From Piscinibacter sp. (GTDB taxonomy: Bacteria; Pseudomonadota; Gammaproteobacteria; Burkholderiales; Burkholderiaceae_C): 64,000 nt of DNA. The notes below the pieces were generated by a model, which was given only the letters and a program-made list of their open reading frames with translations, did not search any database and had not been told where the DNA came from. Made by a program: the position numbers and the translations under genes. Location: the NCBI GenBank assembly GCA_017983795.1, contig JAGOAS010000003.1, positions 103,071 to 167,070 of the forward strand. Direction: 5' to 3'. Position 1 is the first letter of the stretch. Each line of letters starts with the position of its first letter. Positions 41,105-56,731 of the stretch are shown piece by piece.

Positions 41105-41264
41105 TATACTTTGCCGGTTTAGCTTCATCCACCCCCGCCCAGCGAAACTCTCTCGCTGACTCCGACGGCAATCCCTCGGTTTTCCCACCGGCGCGTGCAC
41201 ACGCGAACGCCGGTTCCGGCCTCGACGAGTCGAGCTGGGCGCGCACACACGAACGGAGAACCCG
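41105..41264 (+). promoter_or_regulatory. carA promoter candidate and structured leader
   Basis: TATACT at 41105-41110 is a near-perfect -10, though no good -35 is seen. From a start near 41117 there would be a leader of about 148 bases without an AUG. It contains inverted repeats AGCGA...TCGCT (about 41142-41158) and CTCGAC-GA-GTCGAG (about 41221-41234). carAB is controlled by pyrimidines and arginine in many bacteria, so the leader is a candidate control region. No known riboswitch class is recognisable. Confidence 0.5.
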
Positions 41265-42428
<1,164 letters not shown>

Positions 42429-42429
42429 G

Positions 42430-45705
<3,276 letters not shown>

Positions 45706-45732
45706 ACTTTCGCGCATCTGAAGAAGTATTCG

Positions 45733-45768
45733 GCCGCTGCCGGTTCAGCCGGTGGCGGCTTCGTTTTT
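45733..45768 (+). terminator. Rho-independent terminator after carB
   Basis: GCCGCTGCCGG / CCGGTGGCGGC form an 11-base stem with two G-T wobbles and a short loop, followed by TTCGTTTTT. It ends 19 bases before the greA ATG, so either greA has its own start here or it is expressed by read-through. Confidence 0.75.
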
Positions 45769-45787
45769 GCGGCAAGGTAGAACTCGC

Positions 45788-46264
45788 ATGACCACCATTC
45801 CCCTCACCAAGCGCGGCGCCGAGAAGCTCAAGGAAGAGCTCGCGCGCCTGAAGAACGTCGAGCGCCATGCCGTGATCCAGGCGATCGCCGAAGCGCGCGC
45901 CCAGGGCGACCTGTCGGAGAACGCCGAGTACGAGGCGGCCAAGGACAAGCAGGGCTTCATCGAAGGCCGCATCCTCGAGATCGAAGGCAAGCTCGCGGCC
46001 GCGCAGGTGATCGACCCGTCCACGGTGGATGCCGGCGGCCGCGTGGTCTTCGGCTCGACCGTGGACCTGGAAGACGAGGACAGCGGCGCCAAGGTCACCT
46101 ACCAGATCGTCGGCGAAGACGAGGCCGACCTGAAGCAGGGCCTGATCTCGATCGGCTCGCCGATCGCGCGTGCGCTGATCGGCAAGAGCAGCGGCGACGT
46201 CGCCGAGGTGCAGGCGCCGGGCGGCATTCGCCACTACGAGATCGTCGACGTCCGCTACCTCTGA
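45788..46264 (+). CDS. greA: transcription elongation factor GreA
   Basis: A 158-residue cleavage factor that rescues backtracked RNA polymerase. The N-terminal coiled coil (about residues 1-75) carries the acidic tip [16 protein letters not shown], with the Asp/Glu pair that coordinates catalytic magnesium. The C-terminal FKBP-like domain follows (about 80-158). Length is exactly that of E. coli GreA. The ATG at 45788 is chosen. The frame extends to a GTG at 45752, but that stretch is the carB terminator. greA downstream of carAB is a conserved order. Confidence 0.97.
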   Translation: MTTIPLTKRGAEKLKEELARLKNVERHAVIQAIAEARAQGDLSENAEYEAAKDKQGFIEGRILEIEGKLAAAQVIDPSTVDAGGRVVFGSTVDLEDEDSGAKVTYQIVGEDEADLKQGLISIGSPIARALIGKSSGDVAEVQAPGGIRHYEIVDVRYL

Positions 46265-46272
46265 TCCCTCTG

Positions 46273-46728
46273 ATGAACCACGCCCGCATCGCGGCGCTGC
46301 TGGCCGGCCTGTGGGCCGGCATGGTGCTGGCGGTCGGGCTGATCGGCGCGCCGGCCGGCTTCGCGGTGCTGGCCACGCCGGCCGAGGCGGGCCGCGTGGC
46401 CGGGCGCATGTTCGCCGTCGAGGCGCCGGCGAGCCTCGTGCTGGCAATGCTGATTTTCCTGCTCGAGCGGCGCCGTGCGCGCGACCGCGCCGAGGCGGGC
46501 GAGGGCGGCTCTCAGCTCACCACCGACATGCTGCTGGCGCTGGGTGCGCTGTTCTGCACCGTGGCGGGCTACTACGCGGTGCTGCCGATGATGGAGGCGG
46601 CGCGCGCCGGGCAGGCGAGCGTGTCCTTCGCCACGCTGCACATCGTCTCGACCGGCTTCTTCACGCTCAAGGGCCTGCTCGTGCTGGCCCTGGCGTGGCG
46701 GCTCACCCGGCCGCCAGCTTCTTCTTGA
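46273..46728 (+). CDS. DUF4149 family membrane protein
   Basis: A 151-residue inner-membrane protein with four hydrophobic segments (about residues 7-30, 50-66, 84-103 and 122-143). The pattern LAGLWAGMVLAVGLIGAPAGF and the FLLERRRARDRAE cytoplasmic loop fit the DUF4149 family. It starts 8 bases after greA and is probably co-transcribed. Its last 26 bases overlap the convergent yhbY gene. No function is established. Confidence 0.78.
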   Translation: MNHARIAALLAGLWAGMVLAVGLIGAPAGFAVLATPAEAGRVAGRMFAVEAPASLVLAMLIFLLERRRARDRAEAGEGGSQLTTDMLLALGALFCTVAGYYAVLPMMEAARAGQASVSFATLHIVSTGFFTLKGLLVLALAWRLTRPPASS

Positions 46729-47179
46729 TGCTGGTGACGCGCTTGCGGGCGCGCTTGAGCTCGCCGCCGGCCGCCAGGCGCTGGTTGCCGAGCACCTTGA
46801 CCTTCTTGACCTGCGGGCGGTGGTTGCCGCTCTTGGAGAACTTGAGCACCTTCACCACCTTGGGCCCGGCCCCGCGATCCTCGCGCTCGGCCTTCTCCTT
46901 GGGCGGGATCGGCCGCCACAGCACCAGCAGCTTGCCGATGTGCTGGATCGGCGCGGCGTTCAGTTCCTCGGCCAGCGTGGCGAGGATCTGCTCGCGCGTT
47001 TCGCGCTCGTCGGAGAACACGCGCACCTTGATGAGGCCGTGGGCCTTCAGCGCCGCGTCGACCTCGCGGCGCACGGCCGGCGTGAGGCCCTCGCCGCCGA
47101 TCAGCACGACCGGATCGAGGTGGTGGGCATCGGCGCGTTTGTCCTTGCGCTGGGCGGGTGTGAGCTGGATGGCAGGCAT
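46703..47179 (-). CDS. yhbY: CRS1-YhbY domain RNA-binding protein
   Basis: A 158-residue protein with an N-terminal CRM (YhbY) domain (about residues 4-98), including the conserved loop [15 protein letters not shown], and a lysine/arginine-rich C-terminal extension (about 105-158). YhbY associates with pre-50S particles. The extension is longer than in E. coli YhbY (97 residues), which seems usual in Burkholderiales. Divergent from rlmE, with a shared AT-rich -10 region at 47186-47192 and no Shine-Dalgarno sequence. Confidence 0.9.
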   Translation of the reverse strand: MPAIQLTPAQRKDKRADAHHLDPVVLIGGEGLTPAVRREVDAALKAHGLIKVRVFSDERETREQILATLAEELNAAPIQHIGKLLVLWRPIPPKEKAEREDRGAGPKVVKVLKFSKSGNHRPQVKKVKVLGNQRLAAGGELKRARKRVTSIKKKLAAG

Positions 47180-47185
47180 GGCCCG

Positions 47186-47192
47186 TATTATC
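47186..47192. promoter_or_regulatory. bidirectional -10 element between yhbY and rlmE
   Basis: The heptamer TATTATC reads TATTAT on the plus strand (47186-47191) and GATAAT on the minus strand (47192-47187), so one AT-rich spot can serve both directions. On the minus strand it lies 7 bases before the yhbY ATG. On the plus strand it is 9 bases before the ATG of a six-codon open frame that runs into rlmE. Confidence 0.5.
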
Positions 47193-47200
47193 CGCGCGAC

Positions 47201-47221
47201 ATGAGAGTCCGGACCGCATGA
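47201..47221 (+). CDS. six-residue upstream open reading frame coupled to rlmE
   Basis: ATG at 47201 opens a six-codon frame (MRVRTA) whose TGA overlaps the rlmE start as ATGA. rlmE has no clear ribosome-binding site of its own, so ribosomes entering a near-leaderless message at 47201 could restart at rlmE. The evidence is arrangement only; no homology is possible for so short a peptide. Confidence 0.3.
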   Translation: MRVRTA

Positions 47222-47886
47222 AGAAGGGCAGCAAGAAGCTCAACAAGGCGTGGCTGCACGACCACCTGACCGATCCCTACGTCAAGCTGGCGCAGAAGGA
47301 GGGCTATCGCGCCCGCGCGGCCTACAAGCTCAAGGAGATCGACGAGACCCTGCACCTGATCAAGCCGGGGCAGCTGGTGGTCGACCTGGGCGCGACGCCG
47401 GGCGCCTGGAGCCAGTACCTGCGGCGCAAGTTCGCGCCCAAGGAGGCGGGCACGGGCGGGGCGGCGGTGGGTGCGCTGAACGGCACCATCATCGCGCTGG
47501 ACATCCTCGACTTCGAGCCCATCGAAGGCGTGACCTTCCTGCAAGGCGATTTCCGCGAGGAAGCGGTGCTGCACCAGCTGGAAGAGGTCGTCGCCGGCCG
47601 GCCGGTCGACGTGGTGGTGTCGGACATGGCGCCCAACCTGTCGGGCATCGAGAGTTCCGATTCGGCGCGCATCGCCCATCTGGTGGAGCTGGCGGTGGAG
47701 TTCGCCCAGGCGCACCTGCGGCCCGAGGGGGCGCTGGTGTGCAAGGTCTTCCACGGCAGCGGCTACAGCCAGCTCGTCAAGCTCTTCAAGGAGCGCTTCC
47801 GGGTGGTCAAGCCGATCAAGCCCAAGGCCTCGCGCGACAAGTCGGCGGAAACCTTTCTGGTCGGCATCGGTCTGAAAAGTGCCTGA
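47218..47886 (+). CDS. rlmE: 23S rRNA (uridine(2552)-2'-O)-methyltransferase
   Basis: A 222-residue FtsJ/RrmJ-family enzyme that methylates U2552 in the A-loop of 23S rRNA during late 50S assembly. The K-D-K-E catalytic set is visible: lysine in [11 protein letters not shown], aspartate in [12 protein letters not shown], lysine in [10 protein letters not shown] and glutamate in KSAETFLVG. The SAM-binding motif is [15 protein letters not shown] basic N-terminus ([10 protein letters not shown]) precedes the fold. It lies upstream of ftsH, as in many proteobacteria. Confidence 0.95.
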   Translation: MKKGSKKLNKAWLHDHLTDPYVKLAQKEGYRARAAYKLKEIDETLHLIKPGQLVVDLGATPGAWSQYLRRKFAPKEAGTGGAAVGALNGTIIALDILDFEPIEGVTFLQGDFREEAVLHQLEEVVAGRPVDVVVSDMAPNLSGIESSDSARIAHLVELAVEFAQAHLRPEGALVCKVFHGSGYSQLVKLFKERFRVVKPIKPKASRDKSAETFLVGIGLKSA

Positions 47887-48027
47887 TTTGCCGCGATTCA
47901 CGCAGACGTTCCAGGGTGAAACTTCGCCGGGCGAAGACCTTGACTCGACTAAAATCGCACACATCTACCGTGGCAATCGGCGGCATGTTGCCCGCCGCGT
48001 TGTCGTGACCCCGGAAAAGGAGCCGCG

Positions 48028-49935
<1,908 letters not shown>

Positions 49936-49957
49936 GGCCGCGCGCGTGCACACACCG

Positions 49958-49979
49958 GAACGGGGCTGCGGCCCCGTTC
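49958..49979 (+). terminator. hairpin after ftsH
   Basis: GAACGGGGC-TGCG-GCCCCGTTC is a perfect 9-base stem 22 bases past the ftsH stop and 16 bases before folP. Only a short CATTT follows, so it may be a leaky terminator or an mRNA stabiliser and not a full stop. Confidence 0.55.
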
Positions 49980-49995
49980 GTCATTTGCGAGCTTC

Positions 49996-50832
49996 ATGAG
50001 CATGTTCTGGCAGACCACCCGCTTCCGCATAGCCCTGGCCCGCCCGCAGGTGATGGGCATCGTCAACGTGACGCCGGATTCGTTCTCCGACGGCGGCCGC
50101 CACGACGACGCGGGCCGGGCCCTGGCGCACTGCGAGAAGCTGCTCGCGGAAGGGGCCGACATCCTCGACATCGGCGGCGAGTCGACCCGCCCGGGCGCCG
50201 CGCCGGTGCCGCTGGACGAAGAACTGCGCCGCGTGCTGCCGGTGCTCGAGGGCGCACTGAAGTTCGGCGTGCCGCTGTCGGTGGACACCGTCAAGCCCGA
50301 AGTGATGCGGCGTGCGCTCGAGTGCGGTGCCGACATCGTCAACGACATCAACGCGCTGCGCCTGCCCGGCGCGGAAGAGGCGGTGGCGGCGCATCCGGGC
50401 TGCGGCGTCTGCCTGATGCACATGCGCGGCGATCCGGCCACCATGCAGCAACGGCCGGCCTACGACGACGTGGTCACCGAGGTCTCGGAGTTCCTGCGCG
50501 AGCGCATGACGGCGCTCAGCGCACGCGGCGTGGCCGCCGAGCGCATCGTGCTGGATCCGGGCATCGGTTTCGGCAAGAGCGTGGAGCACAACCTCGCGCT
50601 GATGCGCCGCCAGCGCGAGCTGCTGGCGCTGGGGCGGCCGCTGCTGCTGGGCTGGTCGCGCAAGTCGACGCTGGGCGCGCTCACCGGCCGGCCGGTGGAC
50701 GAGCGCCTCGCCGCCAGCGTCGCCGCGGCACTCGCCGCGGTGCAGTTGGGCGCGCGAATCGTGCGTGTGCACGATGTCGCGGCCACGGTGGACGCCCTCA
50801 AGGTGTGGGGGGCCGCGGGCCTCGCGGCCTGA
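49996..50832 (+). CDS. folP: dihydropteroate synthase
   Basis: A 278-residue TIM-barrel enzyme that joins p-aminobenzoate to the pterin pyrophosphate in folate synthesis, the target of sulfonamides. Both pterin-binding signatures are present: [15 protein letters not shown] (about residues 18-32) and [16 protein letters not shown] (about 53-68). DPGIGFGKS and the C-terminal RVHDVAAT are also present. Length is normal. It sits between ftsH and glmM in the conserved order. Confidence 0.97.
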   Translation: MSMFWQTTRFRIALARPQVMGIVNVTPDSFSDGGRHDDAGRALAHCEKLLAEGADILDIGGESTRPGAAPVPLDEELRRVLPVLEGALKFGVPLSVDTVKPEVMRRALECGADIVNDINALRLPGAEEAVAAHPGCGVCLMHMRGDPATMQQRPAYDDVVTEVSEFLRERMTALSARGVAAERIVLDPGIGFGKSVEHNLALMRRQRELLALGRPLLLGWSRKSTLGALTGRPVDERLAASVAAALAAVQLGARIVRVHDVAATVDALKVWGAAGLAA

Positions 50833-50860
50833 CCGAGAATCCCCCGCGGAGGAAAACACG

Positions 50861-52192
50861 ATGAGCAGGATCTATTTCGGCACCGACGGCATCCGCGGCA
50901 CGGTCGGCCAGAGCCCGATCACGCCGGACTTCATGCTGCGCCTCGGCCACGCCGTCGGCCGCGTGCTCAAGCGCAGCGAGCAGCGCCCCACGGTGCTGAT
51001 CGGCAAGGACACGCGCATCTCGGGCTACATGATCGAGTCGGCGCTGGAGGCCGGCTTCGCTTCCGCCGGCGTCGACGTGCTGATGACCGGCCCGCTGCCC
51101 ACGCCGGGCGTGGCCTACATGACGCGCGCGCTGCGCCTGAGCCTGGGCGTGGTGATCAGCGCCTCGCACAACCCCTTCGACGACAACGGCATCAAGTTCT
51201 TCTCGGCGCGCGGCGAGAAGCTGCCCGACGCCTGGGAGCAGGAGGTCGAGGCCATGCTCGAGCGTCCGGCCGAGTGGGTGGCCTCGGCGCAGCTCGGCAA
51301 GGTGCGCAAGCTGGAAGACGCGCGCGGCCGCTACATCGAATTCTGCAAGAGCACCTTCAGCAACGACCTGTCGCTCAAGGGGCTCAAGCTGGTCGTCGAT
51401 GCGGCGCACGGCGCGGCCTACCACATCGCGCCCGACGTGTTTCACGAACTCGGCGCCGAGATCATTCCGATCGGCTGCAAGCCCGACGGCCTGAACATCA
51501 ACGCCGGTGTCGGCGCCACCGCGCCCGCCGCGCTGATCGAAGCGGTCAAGGCGAACCGCGCCGACTACGGCATCGCGCTGGACGGCGATGCCGACCGTCT
51601 GCAGCTGGTCGACGCCGCGGGCCGCCTCTACAACGGCGACGAACTGCTCTACGTCATGGTGGCCGACCGCTTGGCCCAGCAGCAAGCCGTGCCGGGCGCG
51701 GTGGGCACGCTGATGACCAACATGGCCGTCGAGGTGGCGCTGAAGTCGCGCGGCGTGCCCTTCGTGCGCGCCAAGGTCGGCGACCGCTACATCCTCGAGG
51801 AACTGGCCGCGCGCGGCTGGCAGCTCGGCGGCGAGGGCTCGGGCCACCTGCTGGCGCTGGACAAGCACACCACCGGCGACGGCATCGTCAGCGCGCTGCA
51901 GATCCTGCAGGCGATCCGGCGCACCGGGCAGACGCTCGCCGAGTTGCTCGCCGGCGTCACGCTGTTCCCGCAGACGCTCATCAACGTGCGCCTCGCCGAG
52001 GGCAGCGACTGGAAGAAGAACGCCTCGCTCGCGGCCACGCAGGAGCGCGTGACGCGCGAGCTCGGCAGCGACGGCCGCATCCTCATCCGCGCCTCCGGCA
52101 CCGAGCCGGTGCTGCGTGTGATGGTCGAGGCGCGCGACGCGGCGCAGGCCAGGCGCAGCGCCGAGCAGCTCGCCGAAGCCGCGCGCGCGTGA
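50861..52192 (+). CDS. glmM: phosphoglucosamine mutase
   Basis: A 443-residue enzyme of the alpha-D-phosphohexomutase family that converts glucosamine-6-phosphate to glucosamine-1-phosphate for UDP-GlcNAc and cell-wall synthesis. The phosphoserine is S102 in [12 protein letters not shown]. The metal-binding loop is DGDADR, and the sugar-binding GEGSGH and C-terminal [12 protein letters not shown] are present. The ATG at 50861 ([13 protein letters not shown]) has GGAGG upstream and gives the normal N-terminus. The frame open to 50765 overlaps folP and is not needed. Confidence 0.97.
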   Translation: MSRIYFGTDGIRGTVGQSPITPDFMLRLGHAVGRVLKRSEQRPTVLIGKDTRISGYMIESALEAGFASAGVDVLMTGPLPTPGVAYMTRALRLSLGVVISASHNPFDDNGIKFFSARGEKLPDAWEQEVEAMLERPAEWVASAQLGKVRKLEDARGRYIEFCKSTFSNDLSLKGLKLVVDAAHGAAYHIAPDVFHELGAEIIPIGCKPDGLNINAGVGATAPAALIEAVKANRADYGIALDGDADRLQLVDAAGRLYNGDELLYVMVADRLAQQQAVPGAVGTLMTNMAVEVALKSRGVPFVRAKVGDRYILEELAARGWQLGGEGSGHLLALDKHTTGDGIVSALQILQAIRRTGQTLAELLAGVTLFPQTLINVRLAEGSDWKKNASLAATQERVTRELGSDGRILIRASGTEPVLRVMVEARDAAQARRSAEQLAEAARA

Positions 52193-52194
52193 CC

Positions 52195-52248
52195 GTCACG
52201 TGACGGCCACGCGGCTGTCACACGAGCGTCACGAGCCCTGCCTAGCAT
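52195..52248 (+). promoter_or_regulatory. two adjacent Pho boxes and -10 of the pst-pho operon
   Basis: The pentamers GTCAC (52195), GCCAC (52206), GTCAC (52217) and GTCAC (52228) recur every 11 bases, which is the spacing of PhoB half-sites. The best 18-base box is CTGTCACACGAGCGTCAC at 52215-52232. TAGCAT (52243-52248) starts 10 bases past it, the position expected of a -10 at a PhoB-activated promoter. pstS begins at 52283. Confidence 0.82.
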
Positions 52249-52282
52249 CCTGGACAACCCAACCAGCGATGAAAGGCCAGTC

Positions 52283-53314
52283 ATGCTCACCCGCTTCGTC
52301 TTCGGCGCCACGCTGAGCGCAATCGCCAGCCTCGCCGCGGCGCAGAACGTCACCGGTGCCGGCGCCTCCTTCCCCGCGCCCGTGTATGCCAAGTGGGCCG
52401 ACGCCTACCACAAGGCGACCGGCGTGCAGATCAACTACCAGTCGGTCGGCTCCGGCGCCGGCATCAAGCAGATCAAGGCCAAGACGGTCGACTTCGGCGC
52501 CTCCGACGCGCCGCTCAAGGACGACGAACTCGCCAAGGACGGCCTGCTGCAGTTCCCGACCGTGATCGGCGGCGTCGTGCCGGTGGTCAACATCAAGGGC
52601 ATCGCCCCGGGGCAGGTCAAGCTGACCGGCGCGGTGCTGGGCGACATCTACCTCGGCAAGATCACGAAGTGGACCGACCCGGCGCTCGCCGCGCTGAACC
52701 CCGGCGTGGCGCTGCCCGATGCCGCCATCGCCGTGGTGCGCCGTGCCGACGGCTCCGGCACCAGCTTCATCTTCACCAACTACCTCTCCAAGGTGAATGC
52801 AGAGTGGCAGGCCAAGGTGGGCGAGGGCACCGCGGTGAACTGGCCTGCGGGCGCGGGCGGCAAGGGCAACGAGGGCGTGTCGGCTTTCGTGGGGCGCCTG
52901 CCGAACTCGATCGGCTACGTCGAGTACGCCTACGCCAAGCAGAACAAGATGGCCTACGTGCAGTTGAAGAACAAGGCCGGCAATTTCGTAGCGCCCGATG
53001 ACAGCGCCTTCCAGGCGGCGGCCGCCGGCGCCGACTGGGCCAAGAGCTTCCACCAGGTGCTGACCGAGCAGCCCGGCAAGGACTCCTGGCCGATCACCGG
53101 CGCCACCTTCATCCTGATGCACAAGGTGCAGGACAAGCCGGCCAATGCCGCTTCGGCGCTGAAGTTCTTCGACTGGGCCTATGCCGGCGGCGACAAGATG
53201 GCCAGCGAGCTCGAGTACGTGCCGCTGCCCGACTCGGTGAAGGCGCTGGTGCGCAAGCAGTGGGGCCAGATCGCCGACGCGTCGGGCAAGCCGGTGGTGC
53301 CGAACGCCAAGTGA
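52283..53314 (+). CDS. pstS: phosphate ABC transporter substrate-binding protein PstS
   Basis: A 343-residue periplasmic phosphate-binding protein. A short signal peptide (about 20 residues, ending near AAA/Q) precedes the mature start [13 protein letters not shown]. Phosphate-contacting segments are recognisable as [29 protein letters not shown] and [12 protein letters not shown]. The length matches E. coli PstS. It is the first gene after the Pho boxes, and pstC follows 22 bases on. Confidence 0.97.
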   Translation: MLTRFVFGATLSAIASLAAAQNVTGAGASFPAPVYAKWADAYHKATGVQINYQSVGSGAGIKQIKAKTVDFGASDAPLKDDELAKDGLLQFPTVIGGVVPVVNIKGIAPGQVKLTGAVLGDIYLGKITKWTDPALAALNPGVALPDAAIAVVRRADGSGTSFIFTNYLSKVNAEWQAKVGEGTAVNWPAGAGGKGNEGVSAFVGRLPNSIGYVEYAYAKQNKMAYVQLKNKAGNFVAPDDSAFQAAAAGADWAKSFHQVLTEQPGKDSWPITGATFILMHKVQDKPANAASALKFFDWAYAGGDKMASELEYVPLPDSVKALVRKQWGQIADASGKPVVPNAK

Positions 53315-53336
53315 ACGAGAATCGCGGAGACGACGC

Positions 53337-54359
53337 ATGACGGCCACATTGCCCGTCGAGGCTGCGCCGAAGGAGGACGCTATCCGCCGCATGGGCTCCG
53401 CGAGCACGCCGCCGGCACGCCGTGCCGGTTCGCCGGCTGCCGACGTGCTGTTCGCCGCGCTCGCGCAGGGCGCGGCCTGGCTCACGCTGGCGCTGCTGGC
53501 CGGCATCATCGGCTCGCTGATCGTCGGCGCCGCGCCGGCGATCCGCGAGTACGGGCTGTCCTTCCTCTGGCGCAGCGAGTGGGATCCGGTCCAGGAGCGC
53601 TTCGGCGGCCTGGTGATGATCTACGGCACGCTGGCCACCTCGTTCATCGCGCTGCTCATCGCGGTGCCGGTCAGCTTCGGCATCGCGCTGTTCCTCACCG
53701 AGCTCTCGCCCGGCTGGCTGAAGCGCCCGCTGGGCATCGCCATCGAATTGCTCGCGGCCGTGCCGTCCATCGTCTACGGCATGTGGGGCCTGCTGGTATT
53801 CGGGCCCATCCTCGCGCAGTTCGTGCAGCAACCGCTGCAGAGCGCCTTTGCCGGCACGCCGCTGCTGGGCGCGCTGTTCTCCGGGCCGCCGGTGGGCATC
53901 GGCATCCTCTCGGCCGGGATCATCCTGGCGATCATGATCATTCCCTTCATCGCCTCGGTGATGCGCGATGTCTTCGAGGTCACGCCGACCATGCTGAAGG
54001 AATCCGCCTACGGCCTGGGCTCGACCACCTGGGAGGTGGTCTACCGCGTCGTGCTGCCCTACACCAAGACCGGCGTGATCGGCGGCATCATGCTCGGCCT
54101 CGGCCGCGCTCTCGGCGAGACCATGGCCGTGACCTTCGTGATCGGCAACATGAACCAGCTGAATTCGCTGTCGCTGTTCGAGGCTGCCAACAGCATCACC
54201 TCGGCGCTGGCCAACGAGTTCGCCGAGGCCGGCGAGGGCCTGCACCAGGCCTCGCTGATCTACCTCGGCCTGGTGCTGTTCTTCATCACCTTCGTGGTGC
54301 TGTCACTGTCCAAGCTGCTGCTCGCGCAGCTCAAGAAGGGCGAGGGGGCGCGTTCATGA
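53337..54359 (+). CDS. pstC: phosphate ABC transporter permease PstC
   Basis: A 340-residue inner-membrane permease. A polar N-terminal extension of about 40 residues is followed by six membrane segments, starting at about residues 44-66. The EAA-type loop is [23 protein letters not shown]. It forms the phosphate channel with PstA. The stop overlaps the pstA start as ATGA, so the two are coupled. Confidence 0.95.
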   Translation: MTATLPVEAAPKEDAIRRMGSASTPPARRAGSPAADVLFAALAQGAAWLTLALLAGIIGSLIVGAAPAIREYGLSFLWRSEWDPVQERFGGLVMIYGTLATSFIALLIAVPVSFGIALFLTELSPGWLKRPLGIAIELLAAVPSIVYGMWGLLVFGPILAQFVQQPLQSAFAGTPLLGALFSGPPVGIGILSAGIILAIMIIPFIASVMRDVFEVTPTMLKESAYGLGSTTWEVVYRVVLPYTKTGVIGGIMLGLGRALGETMAVTFVIGNMNQLNSLSLFEAANSITSALANEFAEAGEGLHQASLIYLGLVLFFITFVVLSLSKLLLAQLKKGEGARS

Positions 54360-55222
54360 GCCTGGCCGGATTCGATGCGGCGCGCCTGGCCAGGCACAAG
54401 GCGCGCAAGCGCGTCAACGCGATCGCGCTGATGCTGTCGCTGGCGGCGATGGCCTTCGGCGTGTTCTGGCTGATCTGGATCCTGGTCGAGACGGTGCGGC
54501 TCGGCATCGGCGGCCTGGCGCTCGCGACCTTCACCGAGATGACGCCGGCGCCGCAGGCCGAGACCGGCGGCCTGGCCAACGCGATCTTCGGCTCGGTGCT
54601 GATGGTCGGGCTGGCCACCTTCATCGGCACGCCGATCGGCATCCTGGCCGGCATCTACCTTGGCGAGTACGGCCAGAAGGGCTGGCTGGGCGCGACGACG
54701 CGCTTCATCAACGACATCCTGCTGTCGGCGCCCTCGATCGTGATCGGCCTGTTCATCTACTCGGTGGTGGTGGCGCGCTTCAAGTCCTTCTCCGGCTGGG
54801 CCGGCGTGCTGGCGCTGTCGCTGATCGTCATCCCGGTGGTGATCCGCACCACCGAGAACATGCTCGGCCTGATCCCGAACGCGCTGCGCGAGGCGGCCTA
54901 TGCGCTGGGCACGCCGAAGTGGAAGGTCATCACGATGATCACGCTGAAGGCGGCGCGCGCCGGCGTCGTGACCGGCGTGCTGCTGGCGGTGGCGCGCATC
55001 GCCGGCGAGACGGCGCCGCTGCTGTTCACCGCGCTGTCCAACCAGTTCTGGACCAGCAACCTCGGCGAGCCGATGGCCAGCCTGCCGGTGACCATCTTCA
55101 AGTTCGCGATGAGCCCCTACGAGAACTGGCAGAAGCTGGCCTGGGCCGGCGTCTTCCTGATCACGCTGGGCGTGCTGGGCCTGAACATCCTGGCCCGCGT
55201 GTTCTTCCGCAACAAGCACTGA
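54356..55222 (+). CDS. pstA: phosphate ABC transporter permease PstA
   Basis: A 288-residue permease with six membrane segments, the first at about residues 22-46. The EAA-type loop is [39 protein letters not shown] and [13 protein letters not shown] are typical of PstA. The ATG at 54356 overlaps pstC. pstB begins 9 bases after its stop. Confidence 0.96.
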   Translation: MSLAGFDAARLARHKARKRVNAIALMLSLAAMAFGVFWLIWILVETVRLGIGGLALATFTEMTPAPQAETGGLANAIFGSVLMVGLATFIGTPIGILAGIYLGEYGQKGWLGATTRFINDILLSAPSIVIGLFIYSVVVARFKSFSGWAGVLALSLIVIPVVIRTTENMLGLIPNALREAAYALGTPKWKVITMITLKAARAGVVTGVLLAVARIAGETAPLLFTALSNQFWTSNLGEPMASLPVTIFKFAMSPYENWQKLAWAGVFLITLGVLGLNILARVFFRNKH

Positions 55223-55231
55223 GAACGATTC

Positions 55232-56017
55232 ATGGACGCGAGAGTCGACCTGCCCGTGACCGAGAAAGTCAAGATCTCGGTGCGCGACCTGAACTTCTTC
55301 TACGGCAGCTTCCACGCGCTCAAGCGCATCAATCTCGACATTCCCGAGCGCAAGGTCACGGCCTTCATCGGCCCGTCGGGTTGCGGCAAGAGCACGCTGC
55401 TGCGCACCTTCAACCGCATGTTCGAGCTCTACCCCGAGCAGCGCGCCGAGGGCCAGATCCTGCTCGACGGCGAGAACATCCTCGAGAAGCGCCACGACGT
55501 CAGCCTGATCCGCGCCAAGATCGGCATGGTCTTTCAGAAGCCCACGCCCTTCCCGATGTCGATCTACGACAACATCGCCTTCGGCGTGCGCCTGTTCGAG
55601 AACCTGCCGCGCGTCGAGATGGACGAGCGCGTCGAGTGGGCGCTGAAGAAGGCGGCGCTGTGGAGCGAGGTGAAGGACAAGCTCGAGCAGAGCGGCGCGG
55701 GCCTCTCCGGCGGCCAGCAGCAGCGCCTGTGCATCGCGCGCGGCATCGCGATCAAGCCCGAGGTGCTGCTGCTCGACGAACCCTGCTCGGCGCTGGATCC
55801 GATCTCCACCGGCAAGATCGAGGAACTGATCGGCGAGCTGAAGGCCGACTACACGGTGGCCATCGTGACGCACAACATGCAGCAGGCGGCGCGCTGCTCG
55901 GACTACACCGCCTACATGTACCTCGGCGATCTGATCGAGTTCGGCCACACCGCGGAGCTGTTCATGAAGCCGAAGAAGAAGGACACCGAGGACTACATCA
56001 CCGGGAGATTCGGATGA
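55232..56017 (+). CDS. pstB: phosphate ABC transporter ATP-binding protein PstB
   Basis: A 261-residue ABC ATPase energising phosphate import. Walker [10 protein letters not shown], the PstB-specific stretch [19 protein letters not shown], signature [14 protein letters not shown] and Walker [14 protein letters not shown] are present, with the switch histidine in [13 protein letters not shown]. The last codons overlap the phoU ATG. PstB also takes part in phosphate signalling to PhoR through PhoU. Confidence 0.97.
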   Translation: MDARVDLPVTEKVKISVRDLNFFYGSFHALKRINLDIPERKVTAFIGPSGCGKSTLLRTFNRMFELYPEQRAEGQILLDGENILEKRHDVSLIRAKIGMVFQKPTPFPMSIYDNIAFGVRLFENLPRVEMDERVEWALKKAALWSEVKDKLEQSGAGLSGGQQQRLCIARGIAIKPEVLLLDEPCSALDPISTGKIEELIGELKADYTVAIVTHNMQQAARCSDYTAYMYLGDLIEFGHTAELFMKPKKKDTEDYITGRFG

Positions 56018-56721
56018 GCGACAAGCATCTCTCCACCCAGTTCGATTCCGAGCTGAGCGCCATCTCGACGCGCGTGCTGGAGATGGGCGGCCTGGCCGAA
56101 TCGCAGGTCGCTCAGGCGATCTATGCGCTGGTCAACTTCAGCGGCGAGACCGCCTCGCAGGTCTTGAAGCAGGAGGAACGGGTCAACCAGATGGAAGTCG
56201 AGATCGACCGCGATCTCTCCACCATCATCGCGCGGCGCCAGCCGACCGCGCGCGATCTGCGCCTGCTGATCGCGATCTCCAAGACCATCGGCAACCTTGA
56301 GCGCGTGGGCGACGAGGCGGCACGCATCGGCCGCACCGTGCAGCGGCTGATCAACTCGGGCGTGTCGAGCCGGCTGCGCCTGCCCGCGGGCGACGTGTCC
56401 TTCGAGGCCAGCCTCGCCACCGCCTCGCTGCGCAAGGCGCTCGATGCCTTCGCGCGGCTCGATCCGGTGAAGGCGCTCGAAGTCATCAAGGACGACAACC
56501 AGATCGACCAGGAGTTCGACGGCCTGATGCGCAAGCTGATCACCTACATGATGGAAGATCCGCGCACCATCTCGGCCTCGATCGACCTCGTCTTCGTCGC
56601 CAAGGCGATCGAGCGCATCGGCGACCACGCGAAGAACCTCGCCGAGCAGATCATCTACATCGTCAAGGGCACCGACGTGCGCCACAACTCGCTCGACGCG
56701 GTCGAGTCGATCGTGCGATGA
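56014..56721 (+). CDS. phoU: phosphate signalling regulator PhoU
   Basis: A 235-residue all-helical protein with two PhoU repeats (about residues 15-105 and 118-210), each with the family's E/DxxxD-type metal-binding pattern ([10 protein letters not shown] and [12 protein letters not shown]). PhoU keeps PhoR in its inactive state when phosphate is sufficient and restrains Pst transport. It is coupled to pstB by an ATGA overlap and followed 10 bases later by phoB. Confidence 0.96.
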   Translation: MSDKHLSTQFDSELSAISTRVLEMGGLAESQVAQAIYALVNFSGETASQVLKQEERVNQMEVEIDRDLSTIIARRQPTARDLRLLIAISKTIGNLERVGDEAARIGRTVQRLINSGVSSRLRLPAGDVSFEASLATASLRKALDAFARLDPVKALEVIKDDNQIDQEFDGLMRKLITYMMEDPRTISASIDLVFVAKAIERIGDHAKNLAEQIIYIVKGTDVRHNSLDAVESIVR

Positions 56722-56731
56722 GGAGCGTGCG

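Noticed and set aside
47940-47955. TTGACT and TAAAAT upstream of ftsH as a promoter
   Set aside because: The two hexamers are only 4 bases apart, far too close for sigma-70. No alternative -35 or heat-shock consensus fits well, so only an isolated -10-like TAAAAT remains.
52193-52206. CCGTCACGTGACGG palindrome as a separate operator downstream of glmM
   Set aside because: Its GTCAC falls in the same 11-base register as the Pho half-sites, so it is better read as part of a double Pho box.
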